64,000 bases of DNA from contig JAPLSN010000021.1 of the NCBI GenBank assembly GCA_026398615.1, forward strand, positions 1-64,000. Direction: 5' to 3'. A program made the translations under genes and the position numbers. Source of the stretch: Spirochaetota bacterium (lineage in GTDB: Bacteria; Spirochaetota; Spirochaetia; Treponematales; UBA12059). Shown piece after piece: positions 1-9,115 of this stretch (positions are counted from its first letter, which is position 1; each line of letters opens with the position of its first letter). The notes under the pieces were generated by a model that did not search any database, was not told the DNA's origin, and worked only from the letters and a program-made list of their open reading frames with translations.

Positions 1-1702
1 GGCCGACCACGAGAGCAAGACGAGCCTCAGGCTCACCATCGACAGCCTGGCGAAGGAACTGGAAGCCACCGGAACGCGCGTGGTCGCTTGTTACAACTTC
101 ACCGGTACGCCCTATGTCGACAACCACCTTATGCCCGAAGTCGTCTACGCTTATTCATTGAAGGATGCCATAGCCAACCGCTACCTAAAAACCGCTAAAG
201 TGACTCAAGTGAAGAACGCCCGCTCCCTCGAGTTCCTGCGCAATTCCTTGAAGACTTTCATAGAGGAGCATGGAGGCGCTGGCGACGATGCCATACGTTA
301 CGAGGGGATGCTACCCAAGATGGCTATCTTCTCATCTACCATCGAAGAACTTACCCAGACTTTAAAACCCCAGGTCGAAAAAGTGATCTTGGAGCTGGGA
401 CTTCCCGCCTCGTGCCTCCTTGTGAATGTCGGGGATGAAAAGCTCACGGGACCGGATGAAATACGGGAGTTCCGATCCCTCGATTCCCGCGAATCGAATA
501 AACGATTTATCCTCCTCGTCGGAAAGGGCAAGGAAGGCTGGAATTGCCGCTCTCTCTTTGCCGTCGCCCTTTTCCGGGAACCCAAGTCCAAGATCTTCGT
601 CCTCCAAGCTACCATGCGCTGCCTCAGGTCCATCACGCCGCTTCAACAACAAGGCCACGTTTTCCTCTCGGTAGAGAATTTCGAGATCCTGAAAGCCGAG
701 CTGGAAGCCAACTTCCGGCTCTCGATTGACGAGTTTCAGAGCAAGAACGATGACGGCAAGATTACCGTCACGCTTACGACCCGCAAGCCGCCGGTCTTTA
801 TCGAGGTCATCGAGCGGAAGACCATGTTCAACCTTGCGGCCAAGACGCCGAATGCGGGATTTTCGCTTGAGCTTGAGTGTCTGGATGCGAGCGACTATCG
901 GATAACCTCATCCAAATCAGATCTGCGAAATATCAGTTCAGCCGAGGGAGGAGTGAGCGACCTCAGTGCCCTGCGGGAAGATATACAATTTTCGCCATTG
1001 ATGCTCGTGGCAGAGATCGCCCGATACCTCAATAAAAGCCCGCTTCAGGTCGAGGAACTTCTCGACAACTCGAAGGAAGGCATCAAAGGTATTCTCGTTT
1101 GGGTAAATCAAGCCAACAGGATCCTCTACGAGATCGTCATCCCGCGGTTGTTCCGCGCGCTGTACACGATCAGCGAATTCCACGGCGAGCCTGAGAAGGT
1201 GCGAAAACTCCTGGTGAAAGAGCCGCCCGAAGGCGAAAGCGGCTACACAATACGGGTAGACCCCAAACTGTTCGTCTCCGAGAGCGAGCCTGAGTACCAC
1301 GCGTATTCCGAGCGTTCGTTCCACGTATCCGGCTATAGCTTCGACTCCGGTCCGGAACTTGATTTTTTCAAGCTGAACCTTCCGAATGCCGCGATAAAGA
1401 AAATCTGGTTCACCGGCATGCTCACCCATGGCCAGACCGAATTCATGGTTCACTACATCGATCCCGACTCGAGCGCCTTGCGCGCTTACTACCCGGACTT
1501 CCTGATCGAGCTCGAGGACGGGCACTTCCTCATCGTCGAGGTCAAAGGCGACCATATGCTGGATGATCCGGTAACCCAAGCCAAGAAGGAGTACGCGACG
1601 AAAATGGCCGACGAGAGCCGGATGCGGTATGTTCTCCTGCCAAGCAGCAAGGCTGGGCAGAGAATCGAGCACTACCTTGCCACCCAAGGAAACGCGCGGT
1701 GA
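1..1702 (+). CDS. ResIII-type helicase/nuclease subunit, 5' truncated by window
   Basis: C-terminal part of a large superfamily-2 helicase fused to a nuclease, of the kind found in type III-like restriction systems. The reading frame is open to the window's first bases, so the N-terminal Walker motifs lie outside. Visible parts are an NFTGTPY motif (helicase motif III-like), a motif V/VI region with KEGWNC and QATMRCLR, and near the C-terminus a PD-(D/E)XK nuclease core (YYPDF, then EVKGDH about 20 residues on). Its stop overlaps the start of the adenine methylase by 4 nt, so the two are translationally coupled. Composition is nearer the host than the three genes after it. Family assignment is firm; the role in defence is inferred from the neighbours. 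Confidence 0.85.
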   Translation, partial: ADHESKTSLRLTIDSLAKELEATGTRVVACYNFTGTPYVDNHLMPEVVYAYSLKDAIANRYLKTAKVTQVKNARSLEFLRNSLKTFIEEHGGAGDDAIRYEGMLPKMAIFSSTIEELTQTLKPQVEKVILELGLPASCLLVNVGDEKLTGPDEIREFRSLDSRESNKRFILLVGKGKEGWNCRSLFAVALFREPKSKIFVLQATMRCLRSITPLQQQGHVFLSVENFEILKAELEANFRLSIDEFQSKNDDGKITVTLTTRKPPVFIEVIERKTMFNLAAKTPNAGFSLELECLDASDYRITSSKSDLRNISSAEGGVSDLSALREDIQFSPLMLVAEIARYLNKSPLQVEELLDNSKEGIKGILVWVNQANRILYEIVIPRLFRALYTISEFHGEPEKVRKLLVKEPPEGESGYTIRVDPKLFVSESEPEYHAYSERSFHVSGYSFDSGPELDFFKLNLPNAAIKKIWFTGMLTHGQTEFMVHYIDPDSSALRAYYPDFLIELEDGHFLIVEVKGDHMLDDPVTQAKKEYATKMADESRMRYVLLPSSKAGQRIEHYLATQGNAR

Positions 1703-2553
1703 GCGGTTCCGTTTCAACACCCGGACAACCGGATACTCAGGCTCTTGTTCCCTTCCTGAAGTGGGCTGGAGGAAAAAGATGGCTTATTCGGAATCACCGA
1801 GATTTTTTTCCTTCAAGCCTCAAAGGTACTTACTTCGAGCCTTTCTTAGGGGGTGGATCGGTTTTCAGCTCGTTAAGACCCCCCCAAAGCGTCTTATCCG
1901 ATAGTAATGGGGAATTGATCAATACATATCTTCAAATAAAGAGACATTGGAAGCACATCGATGAAGGACTCGCACTACTTCAAATCCATCATTCCTCGGA
2001 ATTCTATTACAAGATTCGAAATAGAAAAAATACTAATCCGTTGAAACGGGCACTACGTTTTCTCTATCTGAACAGAACCTGCTATAATGGTCTATATCGG
2101 GTGAATAAAAATGGTGATTTCAATGTACCGATCGGCACAAGGTCGACGATTGTTCGGCCGGAAGACGATTACCAAGGATGGTCAAAAGCTTTAAGAAGTA
2201 CGGAACTCGTGGTGTCGGATTTCGAACCGATGATACAACACGCAGGCAAAGGGGATCTCATATTCGCGGATCCCCCTTATACCATTCTCCATAACCAAAA
2301 TTGTTTTTTAAAGTACAATGAAGTTCTTTTTTCCTGGAACGACCAACTCAGGCTTGCGGAAACACTCTGGAAAGCGGCTAAAAGAGGAGCAAAAATTATT
2401 GCCACGAACGCGAATTGTCAATCAGTTCGTGATCTATACGAGGGGCGATTCAAGATTGATGTTATATGCCGTGCCAGCACAATCGCAGCATCCTCAGGAA
2501 AGCGCGGATTGTTCGAAGAAATAGTAATCAGTTCGAAAGGAGAATCACGATGA
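1699..2553 (+). CDS. D12-class DNA adenine N6-methyltransferase (Dam-like)
   Basis: Predicted 284-residue DNA adenine methylase. It has the D12-class N-terminal SAM motif (FLKWAGGKRW, about residue 22), an F-LGGGSVF segment, and the catalytic DPPY tetrad in FADPPYTI at about residue 194. GTG start overlapping the previous TGA (GTGA). It lacks the beta-class layout of a normal type III Mod subunit and shows no separate target-recognition domain, so pairing with a ResIII-type partner is unusual. It probably protects host DNA from the helicase/nuclease and perhaps from the HerA/NurA pair. Base composition is clearly AT-richer than the rest of the window, a sign of transfer. Confidence 0.88.
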   Translation: MSGSVSTPGQPDTQALVPFLKWAGGKRWLIRNHRDFFPSSLKGTYFEPFLGGGSVFSSLRPPQSVLSDSNGELINTYLQIKRHWKHIDEGLALLQIHHSSEFYYKIRNRKNTNPLKRALRFLYLNRTCYNGLYRVNKNGDFNVPIGTRSTIVRPEDDYQGWSKALRSTELVVSDFEPMIQHAGKGDLIFADPPYTILHNQNCFLKYNEVLFSWNDQLRLAETLWKAAKRGAKIIATNANCQSVRDLYEGRFKIDVICRASTIAASSGKRGLFEEIVISSKGESR

Positions 2554-4523
2554 AACAATTCCTTGAGAAAGCGTCCTATCAAGAAAACCCGCTCAGATAC
2601 GTATATGATTTCATGGAAAATGAAAAACGGATCGAGTCTGCGGAACAATACGATGATATGCGGTTCGTTGGCTACGTGATGGACATTGGATACGACTCGG
2701 CGAGGATAATCACCTCTGATCCCTATAAGCGAGCCGTAGGTGGAATACCCAAAGGTTCGTTCTTGATTATGGTTCCCGAATCCTTGGACAATCTGGCTCC
2801 GCACTTCTCCCTCCTTCGCGTCGAGGATGTAGCTCCCACGCCATTGACGCCTCAGGTCCAGCAAACCTATTTTGAGCTCCACAAAAAATCCATGCCTAAT
2901 CTAGACGTTTGGACCCAGCAGGAACTTCAGTGGGGTGCCTTGAATACAAAGGTCCTTGGCATGTTCTATCCAGATCCAGCGGATAGCTCGAAACTATCCT
3001 TCTCTGGGGATGTGAATACCATTGTAAGCGCCCATAGATATCGGATCTTTGCTCCTGATAAAAAGCTCCTTGAACTGATCGTAAACGGGATAGTCCGAAC
3101 AGAACGGCAAGTTGAAATCGGCATGCTTCGAATGACGGAATGTCGTCTTCCATTTGCTGGATTCACAGCATATGAAGTGCCCGTCAAGATTTCCGTGCGA
3201 GATTTTCAGGGATTCAGGACTGCTATGTTCGGCAAGACTCGTTTGGGTAAGTCAAATGTCGTTAAACTAATTGCGCAAGCCGCTATCGAGGCCACGCAGG
3301 ATCATCGAAATATTGGCCAGCTTATCTTTGATATTAATGGAGAGTATGCCAACGATAATCCTCAGGATGGGAATAAATCGATTCGCAGCAAGCATGCAAG
3401 TAGATGCAAGGTATACGCCCTGAATCCGAGAGAGGGTGCTGATTATGCAAAACAACTGATGCTGAATTTCTATGAGCAGCCAGAGTCGTGCATTGAGGTC
3501 CTCGCGTCACTCCTCGCTCTAGATAAACGGAATTCCATCTATATCAAGAGTTTTTCCAGCGTTAAGTTACCTACAATTCAAGAAATCCTTACCCTCCCCG
3601 CAGGAGAAAAAACACGGCCAATAAGAAAAATACAGCTATACTGGGCGATCTTAAGAGCTGCAGGATTTGATGCGGATGAAAAAAGGCTCCGCGAACTAGG
3701 GTTAAGAGGCCCGCATACTCATGATTTTGATCCACATTTCAACGATACACTTAGGAATGCGGCATATAGCAACAATTCTGGCGGTGTTCCTCCCGCACCG
3801 AACAGCCTCTCTCAGCTAGTCCAAGAGCTAATAGCTATCGACAACTACAGAAAAACGAATCTCAATAATGCCTTATTGTTTTCCAAATCATCTGGCGATC
3901 CTATATTCGACTCAGACGATATTGCATTACTGGGTTTCCTAAATCCTGATTCGGGCGCCGGCCCAGCGGTTTTACGAGCTTTTTTAAAGTACCATTCTTC
4001 GCAGGCAGGAGATTTCATCAAAGAGATAATCGATTCGCTTGATAGTGGTGAAACAGTAATACTAGATCTTGGCAATGCTACCGATGAAATTCGACGTTAT
4101 TTCTCTGACATGTTATCAAAAGCGGTTTTCTCAAGGCAGGAAGAAAAATTCGTTTCCAACCAACTTAGTGATAATTTTGTTCAACTCTACTTCGAAGAGG
4201 CTCACAATCTTTTTCCACGCGATAATAAGGATTTGACGGATGTCTATTCCAGATTCGCCAAGGAAGGCGCAAAATTCCATATCGGAATGGTCTATTCAAC
4301 CCAATCGCCATCGACTATTTCACAAGAACTACTGGCGCAAACAGAAAATTTCTTTGTCGGCCATCTCTCTTCCCAAGACGAAGTAAATGCATTAAGCAGG
4401 GTACAAATAGCCTATGAAGGTATTGGAGAAGAGATAATGAAATCAAAAACGCCTGGTTACATGAGAATGCTGACATTCTCCCATAGGTTTGTCGTACCCG
4501 TGCAAGCCTTCAAGTTCGAGTAA
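2550..4523 (+). CDS. HerA-like hexameric ATPase/translocase (DUF87)
   Basis: Predicted DNA-pumping ATPase of the HerA/FtsK superfamily, 657 residues. Walker A is FGKTRLGKSN (Gly at about residue 228); Walker B is LYFEEAHN with acidic pair at about 549-550; the STQSPS sensor-like segment follows, as in HerA proteins. An N-terminal beta-barrel (HAS-like) region precedes the ATPase. The open frame extends 84 nt further upstream, but the ATG chosen overlaps the methylase stop (ATGA) and has AAAGGAG about 8 nt before it. The next gene encodes a NurA-like nuclease, the usual HerA partner. In archaea the pair resects DNA ends; in bacteria it occurs in defence loci. AT-rich relative to the chromosome. 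Confidence 0.87.
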   Translation: MKQFLEKASYQENPLRYVYDFMENEKRIESAEQYDDMRFVGYVMDIGYDSARIITSDPYKRAVGGIPKGSFLIMVPESLDNLAPHFSLLRVEDVAPTPLTPQVQQTYFELHKKSMPNLDVWTQQELQWGALNTKVLGMFYPDPADSSKLSFSGDVNTIVSAHRYRIFAPDKKLLELIVNGIVRTERQVEIGMLRMTECRLPFAGFTAYEVPVKISVRDFQGFRTAMFGKTRLGKSNVVKLIAQAAIEATQDHRNIGQLIFDINGEYANDNPQDGNKSIRSKHASRCKVYALNPREGADYAKQLMLNFYEQPESCIEVLASLLALDKRNSIYIKSFSSVKLPTIQEILTLPAGEKTRPIRKIQLYWAILRAAGFDADEKRLRELGLRGPHTHDFDPHFNDTLRNAAYSNNSGGVPPAPNSLSQLVQELIAIDNYRKTNLNNALLFSKSSGDPIFDSDDIALLGFLNPDSGAGPAVLRAFLKYHSSQAGDFIKEIIDSLDSGETVILDLGNATDEIRRYFSDMLSKAVFSRQEEKFVSNQLSDNFVQLYFEEAHNLFPRDNKDLTDVYSRFAKEGAKFHIGMVYSTQSPSTISQELLAQTENFFVGHLSSQDEVNALSRVQIAYEGIGEEIMKSKTPGYMRMLTFSHRFVVPVQAFKFE

Positions 4524-4535
4524 GGGGAGAGTGTT

Positions 4536-5873
4536 ATGCCATATCAAGCAGGTCAGCGCCTTGGAGCTGAGCAGGCATCGAAACTCGGGCATCTCGATGT
4601 GTTACAAAGCAAGTTTGTCCAGGATGTTATTGCATCATTCGAACAACCCGAACTTGAACCCGGGGATACATCATCAACTCCATGGATACCTTTCACCGGA
4701 GAGCATAAACCGCTTCGATATATTTTCGCCGTTGATGGTTCGCTTCAGGTACTCAAGTCGGAAGGAGTTATATGTAGAGAAGTTGCCTTTGTTAAAACCG
4801 CACTTCTTCATCTAGACCCGAATGAAATTGCGAGTCTAGATCCAGAGTATCCACATCCTAACGCTCTTCGAAAAATCATGACGAACTCCGCACTTTTCCA
4901 TGCAACTGTTTTTCCACTAAAAAATATTCGTATCGAGAGGGTACCATGGATGGAGGGTGTTCGCAATCTTATTTTTGAATCATTACGAGATCCAACGCTT
5001 GAGGGTGAACCCTATAAAACATTGAAATGGCTCTTGTACCAGAAATGGGACTCAGACCTTCACTCCTCATCGCCGAGCTTTGAGTGCCCAGTTTGTCATA
5101 AAGAGCAAACAGGGTTACCCTACGATTCCGACCATATGGTTTGTGCAAATTGCAATTCGAAATTGTTTGTATCCGATGTCCTAGGTCTTCACATGGAGAT
5201 GGCAGACGATGGTGCCGCCGAGTCGCTGGCAAATGCCTATATGCTAATCCATGAAAATCTAATGCTTTTCACAGCGATACGCTATTTTTGGGAGCAGGGT
5301 AACACGAAAGTTCTCAAGGATACTTTGTTTATTAAAGATGGCCCGCTTACTCTCCGGGCGCAGTATTCCAAGATGATTCCGAATATACGATCTTTCCTTG
5401 CTTTTGCAAATTCTCGCGATTGCCCAATACACATTTGCGGGCAGGAAAAGACCGGTAAGTTTGTGGATCATCTGGCAAGCATTGTCCGATATGCCGCACC
5501 TCAAAAGAATGGAGACAAGGCGAATCTGGCAATATTATCACATCGCTTCATTCGCGACGAAGTTCAACGAGTGCAGGCGGGTGTCTATCCATACGGATGC
5601 AAGACAAATTACGGAGAAAAGGTTTATATAAAACTTAATCCTCATCATGCACTCGTCTTGAGCATACCAACCGGAGAGTACTTGAATCATGAGGACTCTC
5701 CGTCAGAAGTTCCTGATTTTATCGGCTTGGAGCGGATAATCGCAACTTTACCTGGACTCGTCAGTTACCGCCATGAATGTGCCCTGGTACCGATCGAGCT
5801 CGTAAATGGAATAGCGTCTCTTTCAAACTATCCATCGGCGAAGGTATTAAAGCTTTTTGCGAGATTAGTTTGA
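4536..5873 (+). CDS. NurA-domain nuclease with internal zinc ribbon
   Basis: Predicted 445-residue nuclease partner of the HerA ATPase. The N-terminal half carries the NurA signature AVDGS (Asp at about residue 67), expected to bind the catalytic manganese. A four-cysteine zinc ribbon (CPVC at 184-187, CANC at 203-206) sits in the middle, and the C-terminal region (LVPIELVNGIASLS) matches the closing NurA helix. It follows herA by 12 nt with a GGGGAG ribosome-binding site. The zinc ribbon is not part of the minimal archaeal NurA and may bind DNA or a partner. Identification rests on motif and context; the family diverges strongly, so DNase activity is likely but not certain. Confidence 0.72.
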   Translation: MPYQAGQRLGAEQASKLGHLDVLQSKFVQDVIASFEQPELEPGDTSSTPWIPFTGEHKPLRYIFAVDGSLQVLKSEGVICREVAFVKTALLHLDPNEIASLDPEYPHPNALRKIMTNSALFHATVFPLKNIRIERVPWMEGVRNLIFESLRDPTLEGEPYKTLKWLLYQKWDSDLHSSSPSFECPVCHKEQTGLPYDSDHMVCANCNSKLFVSDVLGLHMEMADDGAAESLANAYMLIHENLMLFTAIRYFWEQGNTKVLKDTLFIKDGPLTLRAQYSKMIPNIRSFLAFANSRDCPIHICGQEKTGKFVDHLASIVRYAAPQKNGDKANLAILSHRFIRDEVQRVQAGVYPYGCKTNYGEKVYIKLNPHHALVLSIPTGEYLNHEDSPSEVPDFIGLERIIATLPGLVSYRHECALVPIELVNGIASLSNYPSAKVLKLFARLV

Positions 5874-5927
5874 TCGCTGGTCAATACTCCAAACGCCGCC
5901 CTCGATCGTCCCTTCCAAGGAGGTACC

Positions 5928-6417
5928 GTGGCCAGAGTGTTGATGGTGGTTGCACCCGAACGGTTTCGGGACTCAGGCGGTCCTCGAGGCAAGCGGGCAC
6001 TCCGTTGTCATGGCGAGCACGCGCATCGGTGAGTGTTCGGGGTCACGCGGCGGGACCGTGTATGCCGAAGTGACCTTGGTTTCCCAGCGAGCCGCGGACT
6101 ACGACGCACTCGTTTTCGTGGGTGGTGGAGGGTCGAAACTGCTGTGGCAGGACGATGACGCACTGCATCTGGCTCGTGAAGCGGCGGCGAGCGCTAGGGT
6201 TCTCGCCGCGATTTGCCTGGCACCGGTGATCCTGGCCAATGCCGGCGTGCTCCAAGGCCGCAGGGCGACGGTGGCAGGAACGGAAGCGCGTACCATTGAG
6301 GCCGGCGGAGCCACCTACACCGGTCCGGGAGTGACTGTCGACGGGAACATCGTCACTGCCAATGGTCCCAGGAGTTCAACGTTGTTCGGACAGCGCATCG
6401 ACGAGTTGTTGGCATGA
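5928..6417 (+). pseudogene. DJ-1/PfpI-family protein with N-terminal frameshift
   Basis: A DJ-1/PfpI-like glutamine-amidotransferase-fold protein. A strong AAGGAGG lies 3 nt before a GTG whose frame reads VARVLMVVAPERFRD, the expected first strand; the rest (AVLEASGHSVVMAST onward, nucleophile elbow AAICLAP) is in the +1 frame from about position 5970. Compared with the family, several residues between the two parts are also missing. The downstream frame has an in-frame ATG at 5950, but that start would lose the first beta strand. Either the gene is decaying at the edge of the AT-rich island, or the assembly has an error here. Confidence 0.65.
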
Positions 6418-6497
6418 AACGCCTGCAGCGGAGGCAGATCGCGCGGGCTCAGCCCTCGCGGGAGAACGCACAGGCGCGCGGAAGTCCGGAGGAATGG

Positions 6498-6755
6498 ATG
6501 TCGTCGACGGAATGGCGGGAGCGCAAATACGAGGAAATCTACGAATCCGTCCTGCGCGGCCTGCGGCGCAGGACGGAGGCGGATTCCTCGTTCACGGCGG
6601 AAGAAGCCGAAGGCGTGCTCAGGCACCTCTACGTCCAGGAGGGGAACGATCAGGGCGGCCGGGGCGAGCTCCAGGACATCATGCTCGCGGCTTCGATAGC
6701 CGCGCACGAACACTTCATCGGGGAATCGACGGGGAAACGTGGCGCGGACGCGTAG
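6498..6755 (+). CDS. Conserved small hypothetical protein (85 aa)
   Basis: Small acidic, helical protein starting MSSTEWRERKYEEIYESV. No known domain recognised; no signal peptide or membrane segment. I chose the ATG preceded by CCGGAGGA with 4-5 nt spacing. An upstream in-frame ATG at 6414, overlapping the PfpI stop (ATGA), would add 28 residues of low-complexity arginine-rich sequence with no ribosome-binding site. The gene faces the HD-GYP gene, whose end lies 5 nt away. Function unknown. Confidence 0.55.
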   Translation: MSSTEWRERKYEEIYESVLRGLRRRTEADSSFTAEEAEGVLRHLYVQEGNDQGGRGELQDIMLAASIAAHEHFIGESTGKRGADA

Positions 6756-6760
6756 CCGAA

Positions 6761-7888
6761 TCAGGCTGATGCGGACTGCAGGCGGGGTTGCTCCTCGAAT
6801 TTGTCGAAGATGGCCTGGAAGTCCTCGTGCATCGAGACGAACACCGCGACGATATCCGGATCGAAATGCTGGCCTGCATCCGCGACGATGATCTTCATCG
6901 CGTTCTCGTGGGGGAGGGCGGCCTTGTAGCGCCGCTTCATGCGGAGGGCGTCGTAGACGTCGGCCACGGTGACGATCCGCGCCGGCAGCGGTATCATCCG
7001 TCCGAGGAAGCCGTAAGGGTAGCCGCTGCCGTTCCATTTTTCGTGGTGGGAGATCGCGATCTGGCTGGCCATCGGGTTCGGGTACTTGGCGAGGATGAGG
7101 CCGCCGTTGATCGTGTGTTCCCGCATGATCCTGTGCTCCTCCTCGTCCAGGGGACCTTCCTTGTCCAGGATGGAATCCGGCGTGCCGATCTTGCCCAGGT
7201 CGTGCATCGCGGCGAGGAACCCGATCTCGTCGATGAAGTCGCGGTCGATCTCGGGCCATCTCGGATCCCTGAACATGGCTTCCGCCAGGCGTTTCGAGTA
7301 GAGGTTGATTCGCTTGATGTGGGCTTCGAGATCCTTCCCCTCCGTCGCCTTGTCCTTGACCAGCGAGGTCTTGAGCAGCCCGCTGAAAATGCTCTGGACG
7401 AAATCCTTGTTTTCCCTCGTCACGTCGTCGAGGATGACGATGTACCCGTCGGGTATCACCGACGACGGGTTCGGCGAATGGATCGGGTAGACGCTGACCC
7501 TGGTGATGAAGCGCGCGGCGTCCCTGGTCTTGTGCTCGAAGGATCCTTTCCAGATGTAGCCGGTCTTGGGATTCCGGAGGCTTTCCACGATTTCCCTGCG
7601 CGTCGCGGAACTGGTGATCTTTTCGAAGGTTTTGAGAAAGTCGGGAGAATTGGGGTAGCTGAACACTTCGAGGATGCCCTCGAACCTGGCGTTGCGATAG
7701 ACGTACCTGAGGCTGTCATCGAGCACGGCGATGGGTTCGGGCGAACGGTTGTAACGGGATGCGTACCCGCTGAGCAGCTGTCCCGGGCAGGGGAAGGCCG
7801 CGCGATCGGCGCATTCGTCGTCCGGTACGGATTCGGCGTCTTCCACCGCTTCCCCGTCGTCCGTCCGCACGTCAGTGGGCGATTCCAT
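6761..7888 (-). CDS. PAS/HD-GYP domain phosphodiesterase
   Basis: Probable cyclic-di-GMP phosphodiesterase of 375 residues. A PAS-like sensor occupies roughly residues 45-165, followed by a helical linker and an HD-GYP domain: HDLGKIGTPD, then HTINGG, HHEKWNGSGYP and VADVYDAL. The metal-binding HD and the GYP signature are intact. ATG start, with the first 16 nt overlapping the end of tsaB, so it is the last gene of the tsaE-tsaB-HD-GYP operon. A PilZ (c-di-GMP receptor) gene lies in the same block, consistent with c-di-GMP control of motility. No transmembrane segment, so it is a cytoplasmic sensor. Confidence 0.85.
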   Translation of the reverse strand: MESPTDVRTDDGEAVEDAESVPDDECADRAAFPCPGQLLSGYASRYNRSPEPIAVLDDSLRYVYRNARFEGILEVFSYPNSPDFLKTFEKITSSATRREIVESLRNPKTGYIWKGSFEHKTRDAARFITRVSVYPIHSPNPSSVIPDGYIVILDDVTRENKDFVQSIFSGLLKTSLVKDKATEGKDLEAHIKRINLYSKRLAEAMFRDPRWPEIDRDFIDEIGFLAAMHDLGKIGTPDSILDKEGPLDEEEHRIMREHTINGGLILAKYPNPMASQIAISHHEKWNGSGYPYGFLGRMIPLPARIVTVADVYDALRMKRRYKAALPHENAMKIIVADAGQHFDPDIVAVFVSMHEDFQAIFDKFEEQPRLQSASA

Positions 7889-8681
7889 GACCGCTCGCTT
7901 TCGGGTTCCTTTCCAGATCCGCCTCCTCTGCATCGCTTGGCCTGACATACAGCGGTCCCGCATCGGCAGCCGAGGGGCCCGATGATTGAAACAGTTCCAT
8001 GCCCGCCTCGACGAGCGATCTCGCGGGCGCGCGCCGGTGGTGTCGCGCGATCCTGAAACCGGTTCGTTCCGCTGCCGCGGACTCGAAGTAATCTGCGTCA
8101 GGGCCGGTAAAAAGCACGTCAGGGTAAGTATCGGCCAGCGCGACGATGCTTGCAAGGGACGCGTCGAGCCAATCCGACACGCGCGTCCCATTTTCATACA
8201 CCGCGGAGAAGAATCGGCCCCTGCGCGCGTCGATGACGGGGATGATTACCTGGCAGTCGCGGAACCGTTCGCGGGCGAGGCAGTCCAGCGTGGGCACCAT
8301 CACGAAGGGGATCCCGAGCGCGTCCGAGAGGCCTTTCGTCGTCGCGCACGCGATACGGAGCCCGGTGAACGACCCTGGACCGGACGCGCAGGCGAGCAGT
8401 CCCAGATCGCCCTTGCACAGGCCCGATTCGCCCAGCGCGAAATCGATGGCGCCGATGAGGCGCTCCGCGTGCCGCAGGCCCACGTCGAGTTCGAGGACGA
8501 CGGAACCGATTCCCGGTGGCCAACCGTGGCCGTCAGGTTCGCGAAAGGGATGTTTGGCCCTGCGCCGGGCAGAAAAGGCTCCATTGGCGTCGAGGGGGTT
8601 GACGGGAGCGCCTTCCGCGGATTCCCTGCGGACGACCACGCAGAGCACGTCGGTCGAGCAGTCGATGCCCAGCACGTTCAC
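7872..8681 (-). CDS. tsaB: tRNA t6A threonylcarbamoyltransferase accessory subunit TsaB
   Basis: TsaB, 269 residues, partner of TsaD and TsaE in forming N6-threonylcarbamoyladenosine at position 37 of ANN-decoding tRNAs. The ASKHA-fold start LGIDCSTDVL and the GPGSFTGLRI motif are clear. GTG start overlapping the tsaE stop (GTGA). The N-terminal half carries a serine/arginine/proline-rich insertion around residues 25-50 that normal TsaB lacks. tsaE and tsaB are adjacent, as is common in bacteria; tsaD is not in the window. Confidence 0.9.
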   Translation of the reverse strand: MNVLGIDCSTDVLCVVVRRESAEGAPVNPLDANGAFSARRRAKHPFREPDGHGWPPGIGSVVLELDVGLRHAERLIGAIDFALGESGLCKGDLGLLACASGPGSFTGLRIACATTKGLSDALGIPFVMVPTLDCLARERFRDCQVIIPVIDARRGRFFSAVYENGTRVSDWLDASLASIVALADTYPDVLFTGPDADYFESAAAERTGFRIARHHRRAPARSLVEAGMELFQSSGPSAADAGPLYVRPSDAEEADLERNPKASGHGIAH

Positions 8682-9115
8682 GCGAGCGCCTCCTCGATGG
8701 CTGCGCCCTCGATGGTGATGATCCGGCTGTTGCCCGGCCCGACGGCCAGCTCCACCACGATCACGTCGGGCGGGAGTGCGTCTGCGATCCGCTCGCTCCA
8801 TTCGATGACGCACAGGCCGTCCGAATCGACGATATCCCGGCCGCCCACGGTTTCGAACTCCTCGCCTGAAGACAGGCGGTACGCGTCCACGTGCAGCAGC
8901 GGCATCCGTCCCGGGTATTCGGAAACGATGGTGTAGGTGGGACTCGTCACGTCTTCCGTCACGCCGAGGCCGAGCGCGATCCCCTTGGTCATCGTGGTCT
9001 TGCCCGCGCCGAGCCCGCCCCTGAATGCGATGATCGTGCCGGGGAGAGCGGCGTTTCCGATGCGTTCCCCGATCCTCATCGTCTCTTCCGGGGAATCGGA
9101 GAGGAACCTGGTCAG
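8678..9115 (-). CDS. tsaE: tRNA t6A biosynthesis ATPase TsaE, probable CTG start
   Basis: TsaE P-loop ATPase required for t6A tRNA modification. Walker A is GGLGAGKTT; the family motif TSPTYT follows, then HVDAYRL and a Walker B-like VIEWSER. The first good ATG (9079) would remove RFLSDSPEET, which aligns with the conserved TsaE N-terminus. The only codon that keeps it is a CTG overlapping the upstream stop as CTGA, the same 4-nt coupling used by many genes here. I therefore annotate CTG as start and regard ATG 9079 as the fallback. Confidence 0.88.
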   Translation of the reverse strand: MTRFLSDSPEETMRIGERIGNAALPGTIIAFRGGLGAGKTTMTKGIALGLGVTEDVTSPTYTIVSEYPGRMPLLHVDAYRLSSGEEFETVGGRDIVDSDGLCVIEWSERIADALPPDVIVVELAVGPGNSRIITIEGAAIEEALA

